From Actinacidiphila yeochonensis CN732 (GTDB lineage: Bacteria; Actinomycetota; Actinomycetes; Streptomycetales; Streptomycetaceae), in assembly GCF_000745345.1 (NCBI RefSeq), contig NZ_JQNR01000005.1, positions 2,356,001 through 2,420,000 on the forward strand: a stretch of DNA of 64,000 nucleotides, in the 5' to 3' direction. Both the position numbers and the translations under genes were made by a program. Below are positions 34,312 through 43,108 of this stretch, piece by piece. The notes under the pieces are model-generated. The model was not told where the DNA came from. It made no database searches and saw only the letters and a program-made list of their open reading frames with translations. Position 1 is the stretch's first letter. Each line of letters begins with the position of its first letter.

Positions 34312-34736
34312 CGGGGCGGCGCCCGTCAGGGCGCCCGGCTCCGAGGGCGGGGTTCGGTCACGTCACCCCGTCGGCCGGGGCGGTCTGACGACGCGCCGGA
34401 CCGACAAACGGATTGTCGGAACGGACCTCCGAAAAGGTGCCGGACCGGTGCCGGGACCTGCCGGACCGGCGCCCCGGAGCCGTCGGACCGGTGCCGGGAG
34501 GTCGTCGACCGGTGCTCGGACCTGCTGGTACGGCCACCCCGCCCGGGCCTGGGGGAGGACGTCCGGTGGGACCCGGGCAGCCCGTCCAGCGTCAACCTGA
34601 TTCCGCGGTTTCACCGTATTGGGTGCGCGTTGTCCGTGTGTTCGCGATCACCCCACGCCGTTTCGCGCCCCGAACCCGGCCGCCGTCGGGCAATATGGCA
34701 TGTCGCCCGTACGGGTATGGAGGAGGCGCGACGCTG
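34312..34736. other. Non-coding gap with inverted and direct repeats
   Basis: 425 nt without a supported gene. A 7-bp stem lies just after tatB (34318-34335), a perfect CCGACAA-N5-TTGTCGG inverted repeat at 34401-34419, and degenerate repeats of CCGGACCGGTGCCGG at about 34440-34530. The inverted repeat at 34401 could be an operator for the next gene. Confidence 0.45.
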
Positions 34737-35516
34737 ATGGACACAAAGGCCGGTACGAGACCGGGAACGGTCGACGGGTACCTGCTGGCGGACTTCCCGT
34801 GGTACGGGCTGGACGAGGCGTTCACCGGGGCGCGGTGGCTCGGCGCCGTCGGCAGCAGCGCCGACGGGACCGTCGAGCACGGGTCCGTCGGGCACGGCGA
34901 CGAGCCGTCGCTGAAGGCGGACGGCAGCGACCCCGAGGGGCAGCGGTTCGCGGTGGTGGTCACGGTGGCCGAACGGCCGCTGCGCCGCAGCGCGGACGGC
35001 ACCGGCGTCCTGGAGGCCACCTCGGTCTTCTCCGCGGCCTGGCTGGCCGGCTCCGGCCTGCTGAACGCCACCTGGCCCACGCACATGGACCGCGCGCTGC
35101 GCCAGGACTGGGTGGAGCAGCAGACCTCGGCCGCCTGGGAGCTGGCCGACGAGCTCACCGCGGGACCGCCCGCGAAGCCCTCCGACGAGGCGTCGGAGGA
35201 GTCCGACGAGGAGAACGGCCTCGGCTGGTCCTCGCTCACCCTGCCGGTCGACGGGGTGCCCACGCCGTTCCACTACCGCGAGTCCGAGTACGGGTGGGTG
35301 CTGGCGGGCTCCGCCAGCGGCGTCCACCTGGGCGCCTATGGGCGCGGGATGAGCGCGTACGGGCTGGCGCTGGCCGCCGTCCCCGACATCCGCGCCTACG
35401 ACGCCGCCAGCCGCGCGGCCGCCGCCGACGCGGACCCCGCGGCCCCCGAAAACCCCTCGGGCCCCGCAGATCCGGAGGACCCGGTCGACGCCGGTCCGGC
35501 CCCCGCCCGGGCCTGA
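34737..35516 (+). CDS. Conserved hypothetical cytosolic protein
   Basis: 259 residues from ATG, with GGAGGAGG 12 nt upstream. It starts MDTKAGTRPGTVDGYLLADFPWYGLDEAF. It is hydrophilic with no signal or membrane helix, has an acidic patch DEASEESDEENG near residue 145 and a disordered Pro/Asp/Ala tail. The block VDGVPTPFHYRESEYGWVLAGS looks like a conserved beta-rich core. I do not recognise a functional family. It converges with the Mrp gene. Confidence 0.78.
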   Translation: MDTKAGTRPGTVDGYLLADFPWYGLDEAFTGARWLGAVGSSADGTVEHGSVGHGDEPSLKADGSDPEGQRFAVVVTVAERPLRRSADGTGVLEATSVFSAAWLAGSGLLNATWPTHMDRALRQDWVEQQTSAAWELADELTAGPPAKPSDEASEESDEENGLGWSSLTLPVDGVPTPFHYRESEYGWVLAGSASGVHLGAYGRGMSAYGLALAAVPDIRAYDAASRAAAADADPAAPENPSGPADPEDPVDAGPAPARA

Positions 35517-35660
35517 ACCGGACGGTCACCACGGAAACGGGCCGGCCGGGCGCGGGCACACCGCGACCCGCCGGCCCGCCCCGACCTCGGCGGACGTACG
35601 CCCGGCGGACGTACGCCCGTCACCCCGTACGCCCCGAACCCGTACGCCCGTCCACGGGAA

Positions 35661-35685
35661 GAGCCCCCGGCGGGGCCGGGGGCTC
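35661..35685. terminator. Bidirectional hairpin between convergent genes
   Basis: A perfect 10-bp stem (35661-35670 with 35676-35685) lies between the hypothetical gene and the Mrp gene stop. No U-tract is present, as is usual in this group. Confidence 0.6.
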
Positions 35686-35714
35686 ACACCGTCGCGGCCG
35701 GCGGCCGCGGCGCG

Positions 35715-36884
35715 TCAGAACTTGTTGCGCGGGGTGATGCCCAGCGACATGCCCGCCAGGCCCCGCTGGCGGGCGGCCAGCTTCCCGGCGATGTCCCGCA
35801 GCGCGGCGCCGGCGGGGGAGTCCGGGTTGGCGACCGCCACCGGGCGGCCGTCGTCGCCGCCCTCGCGCAGCCGTACGTCGATCGGCACCCGGCCAAGCAC
35901 CGGCACCGTGGTACCCGTGGTGCGCGACAGGCCCTCGGCCACGCGGTCGCCGCCGCCGGTGCCGAAGACCTCGACCACCTCGTCGCAGTGCGGGCACGGC
36001 ATGCCGGCCATGTTCTCCACCACGCCGACGATCTTCTGGTGCGTCTGGACCGCGATCGACCCGGCCCGCTCGGCGACCTCCGCGGCGGCCTGCTGCGGGG
36101 TGGTGACCACCAGGATCTCCGCGTTGGGCACGAGCTGCGCCACCGAGATCGCGATGTCGCCGGTGCCGGGCGGCAGGTCGAGCAGCAGCACGTCCAGGTC
36201 GCCCCAGTAGACGTCGGCCAGGAACTGCTGGAGCGCGCGGTGCAGCATCGGCCCGCGCCACACCACCGGCGCGTTGCCCGGGGTGAACATGCCGATCGAG
36301 ATGACCTTCACACCGTTCGCGGCCGGCGGCATGATCATGTCCTCGACCTGGGTGGGCCGGCCCTCCACGCCCAGCATCCGCGGCACGCTGTGGCCGTAGA
36401 TGTCCGCGTCGACCACGCCGACCTTCAGCCCGTCGGCGGCCATGGCCGCGGCGAGGTTCACCGTCACGGAGGACTTGCCCACGCCGCCCTTGCCGGAGGC
36501 CACCGCGTAGACGCGGGTCAGCGAGCCCGGCTGGGCGAAGGTGATCTCCCGCTCGGCCTTCCCGCCGCGCAGCGACGCGGCCAGCTCCCGCCGCTGCTCG
36601 TCGCTCATCACGTCGAGGGTGACGTCCACCGAGGTCACCCCGGGGACCCGCGCCACCGCCGAGGTGACCCGGCCGGAGATCTCCCCGCGCATGGGGCAGC
36701 CGGAGACGGTCAGGTAGACGGTCACCGCGACCGCGCCCTCCGGCCCGATCTCGACCGATTTCACCATCCCCAGATCGGTGATCGGCCGGTGGATCTCCGG
36801 GTCGTCGACGGTCGCCAGTGCGGCCCGGACGGCCTCGTCGGTCGGGGTGCCGGTCGGTGTCGAACCGTGCAGAGCGGTAGCCAT
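35715..36884 (-). CDS. mrp: Mrp/NBP35-type ATPase, iron-sulfur cluster carrier
   Basis: 389 residues. The N-terminal 95 residues are a DUF59/MIP18 domain (EAVRAALATVDDPEIHRPITDLGMV). The ATPase domain has the deviant Walker A GKGGVGKSSVTVNLAAAM, DADIYGHSVPRMLG, LLLDLPPGTGD and the cluster-binding pair CPHC in NMAGMPCPHCDE. It loads Fe-S clusters on apoproteins in the cytosol. TATCCT lies 7 nt before the ATG, suggesting leaderless transcription. Mycobacterial mrp (Rv1229c) holds the same position after tatB. Confidence 0.92.
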   Translation of the reverse strand: MATALHGSTPTGTPTDEAVRAALATVDDPEIHRPITDLGMVKSVEIGPEGAVAVTVYLTVSGCPMRGEISGRVTSAVARVPGVTSVDVTLDVMSDEQRRELAASLRGGKAEREITFAQPGSLTRVYAVASGKGGVGKSSVTVNLAAAMAADGLKVGVVDADIYGHSVPRMLGVEGRPTQVEDMIMPPAANGVKVISIGMFTPGNAPVVWRGPMLHRALQQFLADVYWGDLDVLLLDLPPGTGDIAISVAQLVPNAEILVVTTPQQAAAEVAERAGSIAVQTHQKIVGVVENMAGMPCPHCDEVVEVFGTGGGDRVAEGLSRTTGTTVPVLGRVPIDVRLREGGDDGRPVAVANPDSPAGAALRDIAGKLAARQRGLAGMSLGITPRNKF

Positions 36885-36891
36885 ACGAACG

Positions 36892-36897
36892 AGGATA
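36892..36897 (-). promoter_or_regulatory. -10 box TATCCT, leaderless start of mrp
   Basis: TATCCT is 7 nt before the ATG at 36884; no ribosome-binding site is present. Confidence 0.5.
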
Positions 36898-36917
36898 CGG
36901 CGGCTGCGGGCGGCCCC

Positions 36918-37514
36918 TCAGCGCCCCCGCCCGTCTCCTTCGTCACCGGCCGCGCGGTGCTGCCGCGCCGCCCGCCGGTCACCGCTCCGGCTCTCCTCCA
37001 ACTCCTTGACGAGGTCCTCCAGCTCGGAGCGGATCCAGTCCCGGGTGGCCACCTCGCCCAGGCCCGCGCGCAGCGCCGCCACCTCGCGGGTGAGGTACTC
37101 GGTGTCGGCGATGCTGCGCTCGTTCTGCTTGCGGTCCTGTTCGAGGTTGACCCGGTCCCGGTCGTCCTGCCGGTTCTGCGCCAGCAGGATCAGCGGGGCC
37201 GCGTACGACGCCTGCAGCGACAGCATCAGGGTCAGGAAGATGAACGGGTAGCCGTCGAAGCGCAGATGGGACGGCGCGAAGACGTTCCAGAGCACCCACA
37301 CGACGATGACCGCGGTCATCCAGACGATGAACCGGCCGGTGCCCAGGAAGCGGGCGATCCGCTCGGAGAACTGCCCGAACGCGTCCGGGTCGTAGGAGGG
37401 CAGCAGGCTGCGGCGCGGCTCGCGGGGCTGGTCCAGGCGGATGCGCGGGCGCCCGGTGGCGCTCGCCCCGGCGGGCAGCCGCGAGCGGTCGCGCTCCCTG
37501 TCGTCAGCGGCCAC
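36918..37514 (-). CDS. DUF1003 membrane protein, coupled to the MgtE-like gene
   Basis: 198 residues. The GTG at 37514 is preferred because GGGAGGT sits 5 nt upstream; longer frames are rejected. Two membrane helices (FIVWMTAVIVVWVLWNVF and YPFIFLTLMLSLQASYAAPLILLA) are joined by a short loop, and the C-terminal 90 residues form a charged coiled coil. This is the DUF1003 pattern; function unknown. Its start lies 11 nt inside the end of the MgtE-like gene, so translation is coupled and the two proteins may act together at the membrane. Confidence 0.88.
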   Translation of the reverse strand: MAADDRERDRSRLPAGASATGRPRIRLDQPREPRRSLLPSYDPDAFGQFSERIARFLGTGRFIVWMTAVIVVWVLWNVFAPSHLRFDGYPFIFLTLMLSLQASYAAPLILLAQNRQDDRDRVNLEQDRKQNERSIADTEYLTREVAALRAGLGEVATRDWIRSELEDLVKELEESRSGDRRAARQHRAAGDEGDGRGR

Positions 37515-39024
37515 CGGTACCTCCCGCGGCCGGGCCGTCGGACCCGTCGTCCCACACGGCGTCACGCGGGTCGTCGGCCGGGTCGTCGGGGTCGTCGGCC
37601 GGGTCGTCGGGATCGCCGCCCGGGTCGTCGGGATCGCGGCGCGGGTCGTCGCGCGGGTCCGGGTAGTCGAAGTGCGGGCCGGTCTCGCGCCAGTCCTCGG
37701 GCAGCAGGTGGTCCAGGACGTCGTCGACGGTCACCGCGCCGAGCAGCGACCCGCCGTCGTCCACCACGGGCGCGGAGATCATGTTGTACGTGGCCAGGAA
37801 GCTGGTCACCGACGGCAGCTGCGTCTCCGGGCCGAGCGGCTGGAGGTCGGTGTCCACGATCGAGCCCAGCAGGGTGAACGGCGGGTCCCGCAGCAGCCGC
37901 TGGAAGTGCACCAGGCCCAGGTACTTGCCCGTCGGCGTCTCCTCCGGCGGCCGGCACACGTAGACCTGCGCGGCCAGCGCCGGCGACAGGTCAGGGTTGC
38001 GGATGCGGGCCAGCGCGTCGGCGACCGTGGCGTCCGGGCGCAGCACGATCGGCTCGGTCGTCATCAGGCCGCCCGCGGTGCGCTCCTCGTACGACAGCAG
38101 CCGCCGCACCCCGGCGGCGTCGCGCGGCCGCATCAGGGTCAGCAGCCGCTCCTGCTCCTCGACGGGCAGCTCCGCCAGCAGGTCGGCCGCGTCGTCCGGG
38201 TCCATCGCCTCCAGGACGTCGGCGGCCCGCTCCTCCTTGAGCTTGCTGATGATCTCCACCTGGTCGTCGTCCGGCAGCTCCTCCAGGACGTCGGCGAGCC
38301 GGTCGTCGTCGAGCGCGGCGGCGACCTCGCCGCGCCGCTTGGGCGGCAGGTGGTGCAGCACGTTGGCGACGTCGGCCGGACGCAGCCGCTCGAACGTGGC
38401 CACCAGGGTCTCCGCGCCCTGGCCCTCCTCGGCCAGCCAGAAGCCGCTCACCGCCGACCAGTCCACGGTCAGCGTGCTGCCGCCGCGCCGCTCGCGGGAA
38501 CCCTTCCAGGGCAGCGGCACCCGGCTGCCCGGGGAGCCGCGGCGCACGAAGACCTTGTCGATCTCCCAGTCCCGCCGCGCGGGCAGCCGCATGATCGACA
38601 CGTCCAGGACGGTGACCTCCTCGCCGGCCGGCTCCGCCGCGCTCGCGCCGGCCTCCTCGGCTGCCCCGGCCTCCTCCGGGGGCTCGCCGGGACCGCCGTG
38701 CTCGGGCGGCAGCAGCCGTACGTGGCGGTCCAGCAGCTCGCCCAGCACCAGCGTCTCGGACGGCCGCTGCTCGAACCGGCGCATGTTCATCACGCCGGTG
38801 GTGATGACCTGGCCCGACTCCACACCGGTGACCCGGGACATGGGCACGAAGATCCGGCGCCGGCCGGCCACCTCCACCACCAGCCCGAGCACCCGCGGCG
38901 GCCGTCCGCCGACCCGGCGCACCACCACCACGTCGCGCAGCCGGCCGACCTGGTCGCCGTTGGGGTCGAAGACGGTCACGCCCGCCAGGTGCGAGACGAA
39001 GACCCGGGAGCCTCCTGCCGCCAC
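37504..39024 (-). CDS. MgtE-like regulatory protein: PRC-barrel, MgtE N-domain and CBS pair, no membrane domain
   Basis: 506 residues from GTG after GGGAGGAGG. Residues 5-90 form a PRC-barrel-like domain (VTVFDPNGDQVGRLRDVVV) and a second similar part follows near 165. The MgtE N superhelix is LRPADVANVLHHLPPKRRG and DPDDAADLLAELPVEEQERLL. Then comes a CBS pair (TAGGLMTTEPIVLRPDATV and TSFLATYNMISAPVVDDGG). Full MgtE Mg2+ channels go on to five membrane helices; here the chain ends in a repeated DDP acidic tail. It is therefore a Mg2+-sensor half without a channel. The homologue in M. tuberculosis (Rv1232c) is similar. Confidence 0.87.
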   Translation of the reverse strand: MAAGGSRVFVSHLAGVTVFDPNGDQVGRLRDVVVVRRVGGRPPRVLGLVVEVAGRRRIFVPMSRVTGVESGQVITTGVMNMRRFEQRPSETLVLGELLDRHVRLLPPEHGGPGEPPEEAGAAEEAGASAAEPAGEEVTVLDVSIMRLPARRDWEIDKVFVRRGSPGSRVPLPWKGSRERRGGSTLTVDWSAVSGFWLAEEGQGAETLVATFERLRPADVANVLHHLPPKRRGEVAAALDDDRLADVLEELPDDDQVEIISKLKEERAADVLEAMDPDDAADLLAELPVEEQERLLTLMRPRDAAGVRRLLSYEERTAGGLMTTEPIVLRPDATVADALARIRNPDLSPALAAQVYVCRPPEETPTGKYLGLVHFQRLLRDPPFTLLGSIVDTDLQPLGPETQLPSVTSFLATYNMISAPVVDDGGSLLGAVTVDDVLDHLLPEDWRETGPHFDYPDPRDDPRRDPDDPGGDPDDPADDPDDPADDPRDAVWDDGSDGPAAGGTGGR

Positions 39025-39220
39025 GGGCGTCGCCTCCTCCCGGCCGTCCCGGCAGGACCTCCTGCCACGGCACGCGTCTCGGCCGCTGGCCGCTCGTTCG
39101 CCAGGCTACTCCGGGGGGATCTTGCCCGCCCGCGGGATGCTCCGGCCGGGCGGCCTGGGGTAGCTTCGAGGCGGCCCGGCGGCCCTGCCGGCGCCGCCGC
39201 CCACCGGAGGACGAGAACCC

Positions 39221-39940
39221 GTGCCCCACGGCCGAAGGACCGCTGCCGCCCTGCTCGCGATCGCCACGGGCGGCCTGCTCACCGGATGCCTCGGGTCCGG
39301 CGGCGACCCGGACGCCGGCACCAACGGCGTCGGCAAGCTGCCGGCGGCCACCATCGAGCAGAAGGCCAGGGCCGCCGCCGACTCCGCCGCCGCCGTACGG
39401 CTGGCCGGCACGGTGATCAGCGGCGGCGACACCTACCGGCTCGACATGCGGCTGCGCGGCAACGGCGGCGTCGGCGAGGTCACCGAGGGCGGTGACACCT
39501 TCCAGCTGCTGCGGGTCGGCGACGACCTCTACCTCAAGGCCGGCGCCGACTTCTACACCTCCGGCGACTCCGACAAGGACAGCCGGACCGCCGCCACCAA
39601 CCTCAGCGGCAAGTACGTCAGGGTGCCCTCGGGCGATCCGTCCTACAAGCAGTTCAGCGGCTTCACCGACAAGAAGACGCTGCTGGCCGACCTCTTCGTC
39701 TTCGACGGCTCGGTGAGCGTCGGCGACCACCACAAGGTCGGCTCCACGAAGACCATCGCCCTCGACGGGTCGCACGGCGGCTCGCTGGACGTCTCCCTCA
39801 AGGGCACGCCGTATCCGCTGCGGTACGAGCGGGCCGCCGCCGCGGGAGCGCTGACCCTCTCCGACTGGGGCGAGGACTTCAGACTGGCCGCGCCGCCGAA
39901 GTCGGAGGTCGTCGACTACGGCAAGACGGTCGGCAAGTAG
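39221..39940 (+). CDS. Lipoprotein, LppX/LprG-like fold possible
   Basis: 239 residues from GTG after GGAGGACG. The signal RRTAAALLAIATGGLLTGC has a lipobox ending in Cys at about residue 25. The mature part is beta-rich (SGGDTYRLDMRLRG, TFQLLRVGDDLYLKAGADFY, SLDVSLKGTPYPLRYERA), a pattern seen in LppX/LprAFG lipid-binding lipoproteins. That link is only by general pattern. It would be anchored on the outer face of the membrane. Confidence 0.8.
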   Translation: MPHGRRTAAALLAIATGGLLTGCLGSGGDPDAGTNGVGKLPAATIEQKARAAADSAAAVRLAGTVISGGDTYRLDMRLRGNGGVGEVTEGGDTFQLLRVGDDLYLKAGADFYTSGDSDKDSRTAATNLSGKYVRVPSGDPSYKQFSGFTDKKTLLADLFVFDGSVSVGDHHKVGSTKTIALDGSHGGSLDVSLKGTPYPLRYERAAAAGALTLSDWGEDFRLAAPPKSEVVDYGKTVGK

Positions 39941-39994
39941 CCAGAAGGCCCTGCGCCGGGGCGGCGAGCGGTGCCCGGGCCGCCCGCCCGGCGG

Positions 39995-40518
39995 TCAGCC
40001 CTTGCGGCGCTTCCGGCCCAGCAGCCGGGGCAGGGCGGCGGGCGCGGGCCGGCGGGTGGTGGCGGGGTCGCGACCGGCACGGCGGCGCCGGAGGTGTCGG
40101 GCATGGCGCCCGGGTACTCGGCGGGGCGGCCCCGCGCGGTGAGCCGGAAGAGGTCGCAGGTGCGGGCCCAGCGGTCCGGCATGGCCTCGCCGTCGGGGGC
40201 GTTGAGGCGCTTGCCCTTGAGCTCGGCCACGGCCGCCTGCCACGGCTCGCCCTCGGGCGCCAGCAGCTCGGCCCGGGCCGTCCAGGAGACCAGCCGGCCG
40301 CCCTTGTCCTTGCTGCGGGCGGTCACCTGTGCGGTGCCGCCGTCCGACAGGCCGGGCAGCGGCTGCTCGCCGGGTCCGCCGACCAGGCACAGCGCGCCGT
40401 CCACCCAGGCGTGCCACACGGCCTGGCCGTTGACCCACACCAGGCCGGACTTCTTCGCGGCCTCCTCCACCAGCGCGGCCAGCTCGGCGGCCTCAGCATC
40501 CACGGACGGCGTCGACAT
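39995..40518 (-). CDS. Conserved hypothetical protein, 3' end frame-shifted near 40045
   Basis: As given the frame reads on to 39916 (200 residues). Restoring one base near 40045 gives PAPAALPRLLGRKRRKG and a TGA at 39995, about 174 residues, which has the better codon bias and a typical basic end. The main body (VNGQAVWHAWVDGALCLVGG, GRLVSWTARAELLAPEGEPW, WARTCDLFRLTARG) suggests a FMN-binding split-barrel-like small protein, but this is a guess. TAGGGT lies 6 nt before the ATG. Confidence 0.7.
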
Positions 40519-40524
40519 GCCCCC

Positions 40525-40530
40525 ACCCTA
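40525..40530 (-). promoter_or_regulatory. -10 box TAGGGT for the gene at 40518
   Basis: TAGGGT is 6 nt before the ATG with no ribosome-binding site. Confidence 0.45.
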
Positions 40531-40623
40531 CCGACGGCCGGCCCGGTCCCCGTCCGGCCCCGGCCCGGTCAGGGGGCGGCGAACGGCCCGGGAACGGGGG
40601 GCGCCCGGACCCGGCGGGAGCCT

Positions 40624-40629
40624 TAGGCT
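40624..40629 (+). promoter_or_regulatory. -10 box TAGGCT for the DMT transporter gene
   Basis: TAGGCT is 6 nt before the GTG at 40636. It faces the -10 box at 40525, so the two promoters are divergent. Confidence 0.45.
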
Positions 40630-40635
40630 GGGCGG

Positions 40636-41688
40636 GTGAATGCCAGCGACGCCGCAGCTCAGCCGGGCCCTGCCCCCGCTACCGGCCCCGCCCAGGCCGC
40701 GGCCGGTTCCGGGGTGCCGACGGCCGTACCCGCCGCCGCGGCGCCGCCCGTGCCAGGTCCGGGCACGGCACCCGGTACGGCCGTACCGGGAACGGCCGCC
40801 GATGCGGGCCCGCAGCCCGGAACCGGCCGCGGCCTCGACTTCACGCTGCTCGCGCTGGCCGTCATGGGCGTGTCCGCCTCGGCCCCGCTGATCGCGGCGA
40901 CCGCGGCCCCGGCACTGGCCATCGCCTTCTGGCGCAACGCCATGGCGGTGGGCGTGCTCAGCCCGGTCGCGCTGTGGCGGCACCGGGCGGAGCTGCGCGG
41001 GATGGGGCGGCGGGCCACCGCCCTGTCGGTGCTGGCCGGGCTGACGCTCGCGCTGCACTTCGGCGTCTGGCTGCCCAGCCTGGGCATGACCTCGGTGGCC
41101 ACCTCAACCGCCCTGGTCACCACCACCCCGATCTGGACGACGCTCATCCTGCGGATGCGCGGCCACCGCCAGCCGGGCCTGGTGTGGGCCGGTACCGGCC
41201 TCGCGGTCGTCGGCGTGCTGCTGCTCACCGGGATCGACCTCTCGACCGACACCCGGGCGCTGGCCGGCGACGCCCTCGCCCTGGCCGGCGGCCTCGCCGC
41301 CGCCTGCTACATGCTGCTGGGCTCGCAGGTGCGGCGCACCGCCACCACCACCGCGTACACCTTCGTCTGCTACTCCTCCACCGCGCTGGCGCTGCTGTGC
41401 GCGTGCGCGGTCTCCGGTTCGGCGCTCACCGGCTACGACGGCCGGACCTGGCTGAAGATCGCCGCGCTGACCGTGGTCGCCCAGTTGCTGGGCCACTCGC
41501 TGCTGAACCGGGTGGTGCGGGGCCTGGGGCCGTCCACCACGTCCACCGCGATCCTGCTGGAGACGCCGGGCGCCGCGCTGATCGCCGCGCTCTGGCTGGG
41601 CCAGACCCCGCCGGCCGCCGCGTACCCCGCGCTCGCGGTGATCCTGGCCGGGCTGGCGCTGGTCGTCCTCTCCGGCCGGCGCGGCTGA
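40636..41688 (+). CDS. EamA/DMT superfamily transporter
   Basis: 350 residues. The first 65 residues are a Pro/Ala/Gly-rich cytosolic stretch that could partly be untranslated. About ten hydrophobic helices follow, in two EamA repeats: ALAVMGVSASAPLIAATAAPALAIAFWRN and TSTALVTTTPIWTTLILRM in the first; LAGGLAAACYMLLGSQVRR and TSTAILLETPGAALIAALWLGQ in the second. Relatives export metabolites such as amino acids or take up small solutes. Substrate unknown. It converges with corA, leaving a 30-nt gap. Confidence 0.88.
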   Translation: MNASDAAAQPGPAPATGPAQAAAGSGVPTAVPAAAAPPVPGPGTAPGTAVPGTAADAGPQPGTGRGLDFTLLALAVMGVSASAPLIAATAAPALAIAFWRNAMAVGVLSPVALWRHRAELRGMGRRATALSVLAGLTLALHFGVWLPSLGMTSVATSTALVTTTPIWTTLILRMRGHRQPGLVWAGTGLAVVGVLLLTGIDLSTDTRALAGDALALAGGLAAACYMLLGSQVRRTATTTAYTFVCYSSTALALLCACAVSGSALTGYDGRTWLKIAALTVVAQLLGHSLLNRVVRGLGPSTTSTAILLETPGAALIAALWLGQTPPAAAYPALAVILAGLALVVLSGRRG

Positions 41689-41718
41689 GGGCGCGTCCCG
41701 CCGGGGCCCGGCGCGGCC

Positions 41719-42867
41719 CTACAGCCAGCCGTTGCGGCGGAAGCCGCGGTGGATCGCGTAGCAGATGGCCACGATCGCGCCGAGCACCATCGGGTAGCCG
41801 TACTTCCAGCGCAGCTCGGGCATGTGGTCGAAGTTCATCCCGTACACGCCGGTGATCATGGTCGGCACGGCCAGGATGGCCGCCCAGGCGGTGATCTTGC
41901 GCATGTCCTCGTTCTGCACCACCGTGGCCTGCGCCAGGTTGGCCTGGAGGATCGAGTTCAGCAGGTCGTCGAAGCCGGTGACCTGCTCGTGGACGCGGGC
42001 CACGTGGTCGGCCACGTCCCGGAAGTACTTCTGGATCTCCGGGTCCACCAGCCGCATCGGCCGCTCGCCCAGCATCTGCATCGGCCGCAGCAGCGGGGAC
42101 ACGGCCCGCTTGAACTCCAGCACCTCGCGCTTGAGCTGGTAGATGCGGCTGGCGTCACCGCCGCGGGAGGTCTTGCCGCCGGGCTCGGAGAAGACGTCGA
42201 TCTCGACCTCGTCGATGTCGTCCTGCACGGCCTCGGAGACGGCCAGGTAGTCGTCGACGACCCGGTCGGCGATCGCGTGCAGCACCGCGGAGGGGCCCTT
42301 GGACAGCAGCTCCGGGTCGTCCTCCAGCCGGTGCCGGAGCGACCGCAGCGAGCCGTGGCCGCCGTGCCGCACGGTGATGACGAAGTACCGGCCGGTGAAG
42401 ACCATCACCTCGCCGCTCTCCACCACCTCGCTGGTGGCGGTGAGCTCGGCGTGGTCGACGTAGCGGATGGTCTTGAAGACGGTGAAGAGCGAGTTGTCGT
42501 ACCGCTCCAGCTTCGGCCGCTGGTGGGCGTGGACGGCGTCCTCCACGGCCAGCGGGTGCAGCCCGAACGCCTCCGCGATGACCGCGAACTCGGCCTCCGA
42601 CGGCTCGTGCAGGCCGATCCACACGAAGCCGTCGCTGCCGTCGCACAGCTCGCCCGGCCGGCCTGCCCGCACCGCCGCCAGCGCGTCGTCCAGGTCGCGG
42701 ATGTCGTCGCAGCGCACCCCGTCGCGGTAGACGGCGCAGTCGACGATCGCGCTGGAGGCGTGGGGAAGTTCGCGGTCGGAGCCGTAGTCGTACGTCGTGG
42801 TGGGCCGCCGCAGGGCGGGGCGCAGGGCGGGGCGGACGACGGCGCGCAGGTCGCGGATCATCGACAT
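41719..42867 (-). CDS. corA: CorA family magnesium/cobalt channel
   Basis: 382 residues. I start at ATG 42867, which has AAGGAG 7 nt upstream; a GTG at 42882 overlaps that site. The N-terminal cytosolic domain includes FVWIGLHEPSEAEFAVIAEAFGLHPLAVEDAVHAHQRPKLE-type sequence. The long pore helix ends at TMITGVYGMNFDHMPEL with the invariant GMN selectivity motif, and the second helix is GYPMVLGAIVAICYAIHRGF. CorA takes up Mg2+ down the potential gradient. A long leader with a small ORF precedes it, suggesting regulation at the RNA level. Confidence 0.93.
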   Translation of the reverse strand: MSMIRDLRAVVRPALRPALRRPTTTYDYGSDRELPHASSAIVDCAVYRDGVRCDDIRDLDDALAAVRAGRPGELCDGSDGFVWIGLHEPSEAEFAVIAEAFGLHPLAVEDAVHAHQRPKLERYDNSLFTVFKTIRYVDHAELTATSEVVESGEVMVFTGRYFVITVRHGGHGSLRSLRHRLEDDPELLSKGPSAVLHAIADRVVDDYLAVSEAVQDDIDEVEIDVFSEPGGKTSRGGDASRIYQLKREVLEFKRAVSPLLRPMQMLGERPMRLVDPEIQKYFRDVADHVARVHEQVTGFDDLLNSILQANLAQATVVQNEDMRKITAWAAILAVPTMITGVYGMNFDHMPELRWKYGYPMVLGAIVAICYAIHRGFRRNGWL

Positions 42868-43108
42868 GGCAAGCTCCTTCACGGACTGGCCGACGGCACG
42901 GGTGCCGCGCTGAATGCTGATCAGGGCAGGTTGATCACCAGCAGTTCAGGGAGCTCTTCCGGCGTGCACGTGACGTGACGGGTGACGTCACGCCTGGCCT
43001 TCGCGGGAGCTGGGTGACGGGCGCGGCGGGGCCGGGGAAAGGTCCTGGGGGACCACTCGGCGGAAGGGCCGCGTCCGAGAACCGGGAGCATGTGTGTTTC
43101 ACACGGGC
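42868..43108 (-). promoter_or_regulatory. Long leader region of corA
   Basis: About 240 nt between the small upstream ORF and corA. It contains GTGTG-TTT-CACAC (43091-43103), GGTCC-TGGG-GGACC (43045-43058), the palindrome GTGACGTCAC at 42982-42991 and tandem TGACG units. I do not see the conserved elements of an M-box magnesium riboswitch. Leader-based control of corA is an inference. Confidence 0.45.

Noticed and set aside
42905..42960. Second short coding-like stretch (EELPELLVINLP then stop) in the corA leader
   Set aside because: No start codon is in frame in the given sequence; kept only as a note in the corA leader finding.
42868..43108. M-box magnesium riboswitch before corA
   Set aside because: The conserved core sequences and paired elements of the M-box were not found by eye; a covariance-model search would settle it.
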